Positions 1-6,547 of a DNA stretch of 6,547 bases are shown in pieces. Origin of the DNA: Paracoccaceae bacterium (lineage in GTDB: Bacteria; Pseudomonadota; Alphaproteobacteria; Rhodobacterales; Rhodobacteraceae); NCBI GenBank assembly GCA_016764835.1, contig JAESRD010000392.1, positions 1-6,547 of the forward strand, read 5' to 3'. Below the pieces are notes generated by a model that was given only the letters and a program-made list of their open reading frames with translations, was not told the origin of the DNA and did not search any database. The position numbers and the translations under genes are program-made. Positions within the stretch are counted from its first letter, which is position 1. Every line of letters starts with the position of its first letter.

Positions 1-1571
1 AGCGACAGCTCACCGTGCATAAGACAGCGCGGAAACGGTCGCCACGGCCCGGTAATGACGCTGCGCTCGGGGCGGTCGAACAGGAACGTGTTATGCACAA
101 CGCCAATGCCCGATTGCACATCATCAAGCCTGTGGCCCGGATAGGCCCCCCAAGGGCATTTGCTCATGGCAAACCCAATGCCAGACCATGCGTTAATCGC
201 GATCATGCCGTAATGGAGCGTGGCAATGATCTCTTCGAACCGGCGCTTGCCTATTTTGCGGATCGTTGCCGGGTGGATCAAGATATTTGCGCCGAGTGTG
301 CCGTGCAGCCGGGTATTGGCAAAGGCGATGGCTGCTTCCAAATACGCTGCCGGGTCGGGTTGAGAAATGCGGTATGTGCTGAGGGCAGGGGCGAAGATCT
401 CAGTATTGTAGTAATAGCTGGCCTCGGTGTTGGTCACATCGGCTACAAGAATATCAGGCCCGGTTTGGCGGGCAATACGGGTGATGCTTTCGGCGTTCTC
501 GGCGAAAGTTTCTAACCGTTCGCCAGCACCCGGATAGTAAGCTGGTCGGGCAGCGGTGGCCAGCACGCCGGTCACCGCATCCATCAACGCCTCAGTTTTG
601 TTCCAGCCCTCTGGCAAGATCAGCATCTGACAGGCAATGCAATTAAACCCCGAATTGTGCAATTTTTGCGTGGCAATATGTTCTGCCTGAAACGCGATAT
701 CGGCGGCGGACCACGGGCCGGGCACCACGATTGTCGGGCAAACCGCGCCGAGTTCTGATGTTATCCGGCGGGTGTTGATCGGCGTGCCTGCGGCCTTGTT
801 GGCCCGCCCGGTTTCGCCCGGCCCCCAGATGATCGCGTCATGCGTCGCCTCAGAGCCGGTAATATGCAGCTCATCAACCAAAGGATGCGTGGCCAAATAA
901 GCACCAGTTTCGCCGCCGCCAGTAACGATCCGCAGCGCATTACGCGTGATCAACGGGGCCAGAGCGCTGCGCAAAATATCAGCCAGATAGTCGTTTACCG
1001 GGTTCATTTTGAGCAGCACCACTTGGTGCGCGGTGAACAGTTTGTGCAAACAATCCAGCGGTGCGATTGACGAGATATTACCCGCGCCAAGCACCAGCGC
1101 CACCTTGCCTTTGCGCATCTCCGGGGGCTGCGCGTAGCAATTGGCCGTGTTGGCCGCAAGGTCACTCACCCCGTCCTGCATCCAAACTTCAGCCGTGATG
1201 CCAGACAATATAATCCGGTCGAGCGCGTTTTGCGGGGTGACGCGCACCGCCAGCTGGCCGGTCACGGTGGTACGGGTTTTTAGCCGGTTGAGGAAACGCT
1301 TGCCTTCCATCTGGCCCAGCGTTTTGCGCAGCTCATTGCAGACCTGCATCAGAGCATATGGCCCTGACAGCCATTCCTCGCCCACCAGCGGCGAGCCATC
1401 GGGGATACGTTTATGACGCGCCGCAGTCTCGGCCCACATTGCCGCCACCGGCATTAGCGCCGTCTTAACCTCAAGCAAAACCGCCCGACGCTCGGCGATA
1501 CTGGTCCGCGCCCAAGCCTCTTTGCCGTCAGTCAAGGTATGCAGATCAGCGTCTAGGGCGGCTTGCTCCAT
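1..1571 (-). CDS. Divergent aldehyde dehydrogenase superfamily protein (3' end outside the window)
   Basis: This is an open frame of 523 codons from an ATG at 1571 that leaves the left edge without a stop. It belongs to the NAD(P)-dependent aldehyde dehydrogenase fold. Visible landmarks are LGAGNIS at 161-167, where N165 sits where the oxyanion Asn of PWNFP should be; VVLLKMNP at 184-191 (K188, cofactor ribose contact); TGSEA at 238-242 (second cofactor loop); SELGAVCP at 272-279 (E273, general base); NSGFNCIA at 306-313 (C311, nucleophile); EIFAPAL at 391-397; and PWGAYPGH near 473-480 in place of PFGG-K-SG. The first ~110 residues are a helical extension unlike classical family members, and the chain is already longer than the usual ~480-500 residues, so a C-terminal tail is likely. 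It starts 1 nt after the ligase stop with no strong Shine-Dalgarno, which suggests coupled translation. Substrate is unknown; aldehyde oxidation or acyl-CoA reduction are both possible. Superfamily call is secure, function is not. Confidence 0.85.
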   Translation of the reverse strand, partial: MEQAALDADLHTLTDGKEAWARTSIAERRAVLLEVKTALMPVAAMWAETAARHKRIPDGSPLVGEEWLSGPYALMQVCNELRKTLGQMEGKRFLNRLKTRTTVTGQLAVRVTPQNALDRIILSGITAEVWMQDGVSDLAANTANCYAQPPEMRKGKVALVLGAGNISSIAPLDCLHKLFTAHQVVLLKMNPVNDYLADILRSALAPLITRNALRIVTGGGETGAYLATHPLVDELHITGSEATHDAIIWGPGETGRANKAAGTPINTRRITSELGAVCPTIVVPGPWSAADIAFQAEHIATQKLHNSGFNCIACQMLILPEGWNKTEALMDAVTGVLATAARPAYYPGAGERLETFAENAESITRIARQTGPDILVADVTNTEASYYYNTEIFAPALSTYRISQPDPAAYLEAAIAFANTRLHGTLGANILIHPATIRKIGKRRFEEIIATLHYGMIAINAWSGIGFAMSKCPWGAYPGHRLDDVQSGIGVVHNTFLFDRPERSVITGPWRPFPRCLMHGELS

Positions 1572-1572
1572 A

Positions 1573-3198
<1,626 letters not shown>

Positions 3199-3420
3199 TT
3201 CAGTGCTCCTGTACTCCCAGTGCCGCTGCGGCTGTTAAGCAATGGTGGGCGTATAGGCGCCAAAATCAACAGTTAAATTGGCTTGGGGCAGGGCAGGTTG
3301 GGCTGTGTCAAAGGCCCAGCGGCGCAATTTTGTGGTGTCAATGAATAGAGAAACCGCCAAACGACGAAAGGCCGCCTCGGGGGCGACGTCATCGTAACCA
3401 AATGTGATTGTTGGTTTATT
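3199..3420. other. Spacer between tRNA-Gly and the acyl-CoA ligase; no convincing gene
   Basis: Apart from the ligase ribosome binding site, this stretch holds an 11-base odd palindrome GCCGCTGCGGC (3222-3232), two perfect TTGACA hexamers on the minus strand (3336-3341 and 3306-3311, exactly 30 bases apart) and a weak -10-like TATACG (3250-3255) preceded 16 bases upstream by TTTAAC (3272-3277). The TTGACA copies have no good -10 at 16-18 bases, so the ligase promoter is probably here but cannot be placed. A minus-strand frame stays open up to a stop at 3235, but its only ATG start lies inside the tRNA. Confidence 0.5.
3206..3210 (-). promoter_or_regulatory. Ribosome binding site of the acyl-CoA ligase
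   Basis: AGGAG on the minus strand, seven bases before the ATG at 3198. It decides the start in favour of this ATG over the in-frame one five codons downstream. Confidence 0.8.
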
Positions 3421-3495
3421 TGGAGCGGGCGAAGAGATTCGAACTCTCGACATCTTCGTTGGCAACGAAGTGCTCTACCACTGAGCTACGCCCGC
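3421..3495 (-). tRNA. tRNA-Gly (anticodon GCC)
   Basis: A 75-base cloverleaf on the minus strand with the 3' CCA encoded. The acceptor stem GCGGGCG/CGCCCGC pairs over all seven positions. The D arm is GCTC/GAGC, the anticodon stem CTTCG/CGAAG around TTGCCAA (anticodon GCC at 3463-3461), and the T arm GAGAG/CTCTT around TTCGAAT, with one G-U pair at its base. The discriminator base is U, as expected for bacterial glycine tRNA. It reads GGC and GGU codons. It stands alone between terC and the ligase, with no clear terminator downstream. Confidence 0.97.
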
Positions 3496-3511
3496 CTCCT
3501 TTGGTCCGGCT

Positions 3512-3540
3512 CAAATATGCCCAGTTGCGCGCCCCTGCAA
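3512..3540 (-). promoter_or_regulatory. Candidate promoter of tRNA-Gly
   Basis: On the minus strand TTGCAG (3540-3535) and TATTTG (3517-3512) lie 17 bases apart, 16 bases before the mature tRNA 5' end. That is a sensible geometry for a sigma-70-type promoter with a short 5' leader. The -10 matches the consensus only partly, and an overlapping CATATT (15-base spacing) is an alternative. Confidence 0.4.
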
Positions 3541-3616
3541 GGACAAAATGCCAGCATATGCGAAATAGTCTGCCTAATTTTTGCAACTTACCAATACAGG
3601 CCCAAAATGGCCGGGA

Positions 3617-4369
3617 TTAAGGCTCATCTTGGCTGTTTTCGTCCTGCTCAGCCATGCGGGCAATCGCGCGTGATTTGCGCGCTAGATTCAGCGCCTCAAC
3701 CCCACCGCCAAAGACCATAGCCGCATAGATAAAGCCGCGTTCAATATGGTGATGAAAGCCGTCAGCAATCGGCGCCATGCCGACCATGACTAGGAAAGAA
3801 AGCGCCAGCATTTTGGTTGACGGGTGTTTGTGAATGAAATTGGCGATCGGGTCAGAGGCGGCGATCATAACCACGGTTGAGATGATAATAGCAGCGGCCA
3901 TGACCGCAACCACATCGGCAATGCCGATGGCGGTGATGATGGAATCGATAGAGAAAACAATGTTGAGCAACATGATCTGAATAATAGCCGAGGTCATGCC
4001 GAGTGCTGATTTGTTCTCTGTCTGATTGTGCAGCCCTTCAACTTCGGCGAAGATTTCGGTCGAGGCTTTGTAGAGCAAGAACAGCCCGCCCAGCAGCATC
4101 AATATATCGCGCCATGACAGCCCAAAACCCGCGACATGGATCACCGGTTCTTCCATCTGCGCGATCACGGCAATGCCCAAGAGCAAGACCAGCCGCAAAA
4201 CCAGCGCGCCGATCAGACCAATGGATTGGGCGCGGCGGCGGTCTTCTGCGCGCACCCGGCTTGAGATAATCGAAATGAAGATGACATTATCAACGCCGAG
4301 CACGATCTCAAGGATGGTCAGCGTGATGAACGAGGCCCAAATGGCCGGATCAGACAGGAGTGCGAGCAT
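3617..4369 (-). CDS. TerC family integral membrane protein (YgdQ/YoaE-type)
   Basis: A 250-residue polytopic inner-membrane protein of the TerC family, whose members are linked to tellurite resistance and, in several bacteria, to metal (manganese) export to exoenzymes or the periplasm. About seven hydrophobic segments are visible, near residues 11-35, 52-71, 86-101, 125-150, 152-172, 186-203 and 211-230, with a charged cytoplasmic-type tail (233-250). The family's two acidic membrane motifs are intact: EIVLGVDNVIF (21-31, with E21, D27, N28) and NIVFSIDSIITAIG (136-149, with D142). DGFHHHIERGFIY (203-215) is also family-like. I chose the ATG at 4369 because the protein then begins MLALLSDPAIWASF, as in E. 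coli YgdQ-type proteins; an ATG at 4414 would add 15 polar residues unlike the family. Neither start has a good Shine-Dalgarno. Transport substrate is not shown by sequence. Confidence 0.9.
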   Translation of the reverse strand: MLALLSDPAIWASFITLTILEIVLGVDNVIFISIISSRVRAEDRRRAQSIGLIGALVLRLVLLLGIAVIAQMEEPVIHVAGFGLSWRDILMLLGGLFLLYKASTEIFAEVEGLHNQTENKSALGMTSAIIQIMLLNIVFSIDSIITAIGIADVVAVMAAAIIISTVVMIAASDPIANFIHKHPSTKMLALSFLVMVGMAPIADGFHHHIERGFIYAAMVFGGGVEALNLARKSRAIARMAEQDENSQDEP

Positions 4370-4420
4370 TAAAACACCAGTTTCGCTAGGGCTACGGTGC
4401 TCACAATCGCGCATTGCACA

Positions 4421-4492
4421 GGGCTTGCCAAGTAGATGGGGCTTGCCAAGTAGATGGGGCTTGCCAAGTGGTTCGGACTTGCCAAACGTTTG
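4421..4492. repeat. Four tandem 18-bp units with a near-palindromic core
   Basis: Units lie at 4421-4438, 4439-4456, 4457-4474 and 4475-4492. The first two are identical (GGGCTTGCCAAGTAGATG), the third matches for its first 13 bases, and the fourth keeps ACTTGCCAA and then ends in the perfect palindrome CAAACGTTTG (4483-4492). In the first three units the core CTTGCCAAG is an odd-length palindrome. On the minus strand each unit also carries TTGGCA, a -35-like hexamer. The array lies between the pyc stop and the terC start, 52 bases upstream of the chosen terC ATG. It could be multiple operator sites or a small slippage-prone array. Confidence 0.9.
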
Positions 4493-4496
4493 AACA

Positions 4497-4523
4497 GGCC
4501 CGGTGGCAAATGCCGCCCGAGCC
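4497..4523 (-). terminator. Hairpin just downstream of pyc, possible terminator
   Basis: On the minus strand GGCTCGG (4523-4517) pairs with CCGGGCC (4503-4497) with one T-G wobble, and an inner GGC/GCC closes an ATTT loop. The hairpin starts seven bases after the pyc stop codon. It is followed by TGTTC and not by a run of T, so it is a weak intrinsic terminator or an RNA 3'-end stabiliser. Confidence 0.45.
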
Positions 4524-4530
4524 CCTCAGC

Positions 4531-6547
4531 CTATTCCATCTCGATCAACAGGTCTTTGGCATCAATCTGCGACCCCGCGCCAACATGCACCGCCTTGACC
4601 ACGCCGTCGCGCTCGGCGTGAATGCCGGTTTCCATCTTCATCGCCTCGATCGTCAGCAACAGATCACCGTCTTTGACCGGTTTGCCAACAACCGCACCAA
4701 TGGTGGCGACAACGCCGGGCATTGGCGCGCCAATATGCTTGGGGTTGCCAGCCTCGGCCTTTGGCATTTGCACCTTGGTGCTCTGCACTTTGCGGTTTGG
4801 CACCCGCACGGTGCGCGGCTGGCCATTTAGCTCAAAGAACACCCGCACTTCGCCGTCTTCATTGGTCTCGCTGACCGCTTGAAGCCGGATCTCAAGCGTC
4901 TTGCCGGGGTCGATCTCGGCCGATATCTCTTCGCCGGGATCCATGCCGTAAAAGAAGGTCCGTGTTGGCAATGTCCGCACCGGCCCGTAGGTCTGGTGGC
5001 GGTTCATATAATCGGTGAAGACCTTTGGATACATCAGGTAGCCGTTCATGTCCTCGGTATCGATTGCTTGGTCTTCGAACTGTGCGACCAGCTCAGCCAG
5101 CGTCGCCTCAAGATCCGCCGGGGGCAGGTGCTTGCCGGGCCGGTCTGTCATGGGCTTCTCGCCCTTAAGCACCTTCTTTTGCAACGCTTTGGGCCAGCCG
5201 CCGGGAGGCTGGCCAAGGTTGCCGCGCATCATGTCTACCACGCTGTCAGGGAAGGCCAGATCAGTATCTTTGTCCTCAACCTGCGCCCGGGTCAGCCCTT
5301 GGCTGACCATCATCAACGCCATATCGCCAACAACTTTTGACGACGGTGTTACTTTGACAATATCGCCAAACATCTGGTTCACATCAGCATAGGTCTGGGC
5401 CACCTCATGCCAGCGCTCCTCTAACCCCAGCGAGCGGGCTTGGGCGCGCAGGTTGGTAAACTGACCGCCGGGCATCTCATGCAGGTAAACTTCAGAGGCC
5501 GGGGCCTGAAGCCCGCTTTCAAACGCCGTGTATTGGCCGCGCACCTGCTCCCAATAGTTTGAAATCTCGCGGATCGCGGCGATATCAAGCCCGGTTTCGC
5601 GGTCAGTATGGGTCATCGATTCGACGATAGAGCCAAGCGTAGGCTGCGATGTATTACCCGAAAAGCTATCCATCGCCGCATCAACCGCATCAACCCCCGC
5701 CGCACTGGCCGCCAAAATGGTCGAGATCGCCGCACCAGATGTATCATGGGTGTGGAAGTGGATCGGCAGACCGACCTCTTCCTTGAGCGCTTTAATCAGC
5801 GGGCCAGCGGCCGAGGCTTTCAGCAGCCCGGCCATGTCTTTGAGGCCAAGAATATGCGCGCCAGCGGCCTTTAGCTCTTTGGCGGTTTTCACATAATATT
5901 TGAGATCATATTTGGCCCGATCAGGGTCGAGAATATCGCCGGTATAACAAACAGTGCCTTCGCAAACCTTGTCAGCCTCAAGCACCGCATCCATAGCCAC
6001 GCGCATGTTTTCAACCCAGTTGAGGCTGTCAAATACCCGAAACACATCAACGCCAGAGGTTGCCGCCTGGGCCACAAAGCTCTGCACAACATTGTCCGGG
6101 TAGTTGGTATAGCCAACCCCGTTTGAGGCGCGCAGTAACATCTGGGTCATGATGTTTGGCATGGCGGCACGAATATCGCGCAACCGTTGCCACGGGCATT
6201 CTTGCAAGAACCGGTATGCCACATCAAATGTCGCCCCGCCCCAGCACTCCACACTGAACAGGTCAGACATCTTTTCGGCGTAAGCTGGGGCTGCTTTGAT
6301 CATGTCGATCGAACGCATCCGTGTGGCCAGCAAAGACTGGTGGCCGTCGCGCATTGTCGTGTCTGTCACCAACAAATGTGGCTGTGCCAGCATCCAGTCT
6401 GCCACGGCTTGCGGGCCTTTGGTGTCGAGCAATTGGCGGGTGCCTTTGGGCGGGTTGACCGAAACTTTAACCGGCGGGCGCGGTGCTTTGGCCTCGGCAT
6501 GGGGCAGGGGCCTGCCTTCGGTCTCTGGGTGACCATCGACGGTTATG
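4531..6547 (-). CDS. pyc: Pyruvate carboxylase, C-terminal 671 residues (N-terminus outside the window)
   Basis: The biotin enzyme that carboxylates pyruvate to oxaloacetate (anaplerosis), a cytoplasmic tetramer. The frame is open to the right edge, so the biotin carboxylase domain (roughly the first 480 residues of ~1150) is missing only because of the window. Present are a linker (DGHPETEGRPLP), the carboxyltransferase domain from VTDTTMRDGHQS onward, and the C-terminal biotin carrier domain. Catalytic positions are collinear with the R. etli enzyme without any net length change: metal-ligand Asp of MRDGH (codon 6348-6346, = D549), carbamylated Lys of LKDMAG (5841-5839, = K718), metal His pair of HFHTHD (5754-5752 and 5748-5746, = H747/H749), Thr of VTPSSK (5349-5347, = T882) and biotinyl Lys of EAMKMET (4638-4636), 34 residues from the end. 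Allosteric activation by acetyl-CoA is usual in the family. No damage is seen. Confidence 0.98.
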   Translation of the reverse strand, partial: ITVDGHPETEGRPLPHAEAKAPRPPVKVSVNPPKGTRQLLDTKGPQAVADWMLAQPHLLVTDTTMRDGHQSLLATRMRSIDMIKAAPAYAEKMSDLFSVECWGGATFDVAYRFLQECPWQRLRDIRAAMPNIMTQMLLRASNGVGYTNYPDNVVQSFVAQAATSGVDVFRVFDSLNWVENMRVAMDAVLEADKVCEGTVCYTGDILDPDRAKYDLKYYVKTAKELKAAGAHILGLKDMAGLLKASAAGPLIKALKEEVGLPIHFHTHDTSGAAISTILAASAAGVDAVDAAMDSFSGNTSQPTLGSIVESMTHTDRETGLDIAAIREISNYWEQVRGQYTAFESGLQAPASEVYLHEMPGGQFTNLRAQARSLGLEERWHEVAQTYADVNQMFGDIVKVTPSSKVVGDMALMMVSQGLTRAQVEDKDTDLAFPDSVVDMMRGNLGQPPGGWPKALQKKVLKGEKPMTDRPGKHLPPADLEATLAELVAQFEDQAIDTEDMNGYLMYPKVFTDYMNRHQTYGPVRTLPTRTFFYGMDPGEEISAEIDPGKTLEIRLQAVSETNEDGEVRVFFELNGQPRTVRVPNRKVQSTKVQMPKAEAGNPKHIGAPMPGVVATIGAVVGKPVKDGDLLLTIEAMKMETGIHAERDGVVKAVHVGAGSQIDAKDLLIEME

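Noticed and set aside
15..515. 166-codon plus-strand frame
   Set aside because: It is antisense to the aldehyde dehydrogenase, whose conserved motifs are on the other strand; the open frame follows from the GC-rich third positions of the real gene.
3396..3416. Inverted repeat AACCAA/TTGGTT after tRNA-Gly as terminator
   Set aside because: A 6-bp AT-rich stem with a 9-base loop and no following T-run is too weak to call a terminator.
3235..3465. 76-codon minus-strand frame starting inside the tRNA
   Set aside because: Its start (MPTKMSRVRISSPAP) is the familiar false translation of a tRNA anticodon-to-acceptor region; there is no ribosome binding site or recognisable domain.
3599..3612. GGCC-CAAAAT-GGCC hairpin after the terC stop
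   Set aside because: The stem has only 4 bp and no T-tract follows; it is not distinguishable from chance.
3408..3620. 70-codon plus-strand frame across the tRNA (LERAKRFELSTSS...)
   Set aside because: It is the antisense reading of the tRNA, a well-known spurious protein pattern, with no coding support beyond it.
4414..4830. 138-codon plus-strand frame with ACQVDG repeats
   Set aside because: The peptide repeat only mirrors the 18-bp DNA repeat, and most of the frame is antisense to the pyc biotin carrier region.
4879..5340. 153-codon plus-strand frame
   Set aside because: It is antisense to the conserved pyruvate carboxylase domain; no domain or start signal supports it.

Overview
The window looks like ordinary chromosomal sequence from a marine-type alphaproteobacterium, most likely Rhodobacterales (Roseobacter group). 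That placement is inferred from remembered protein resemblance: a pyruvate carboxylase collinear with the Rhizobium etli enzyme, and an acyl-CoA ligase close to the Roseobacter DmdB/medium-chain ligase family. The moderately GC-rich codon use fits, but no search was run. All five genes read on the minus strand, and both window edges cut a gene.

Layout, from the right edge (upstream) to the left edge (downstream). (1) 6547-4531: the C-terminal 671 residues of pyruvate carboxylase (linker, carboxyltransferase, biotin carrier); the biotin carboxylase part lies beyond the window. (2) 4530-4370: a non-coding spacer with a GC-rich hairpin just after the pyc stop and four tandem 18-bp units, each carrying a near-palindromic CTTGGCAAG-type core. 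(3) 4369-3617: a TerC-family membrane protein. (4) 3495-3421: tRNA-Gly(GCC) with encoded CCA, preceded by a plausible promoter. (5) 3420-3199: a roughly 220-bp spacer with no convincing gene. (6) 3198-1573: a fatty-acid/short-chain-acid CoA ligase with all ANL motifs. (7) 1571-1: a divergent aldehyde dehydrogenase superfamily protein starting 1 base after the ligase stop and running off the left edge.

The ligase and aldehyde dehydrogenase almost certainly form one translationally coupled unit. They could act in sequence (aldehyde to acid to acyl-CoA, or acyl-CoA to aldehyde). Acyl-CoA breakdown feeds acetyl-CoA, and pyruvate carboxylase refills oxaloacetate, but nothing here shows co-regulation of pyc with that pair. 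TerC and the tRNA are separate units.

I found no mobile element, CRISPR array or phage gene, and no clear novel system. The points most worth a second look are the 18-bp tandem palindromic repeats upstream of terC and the unusual aldehyde dehydrogenase paired with the ligase.
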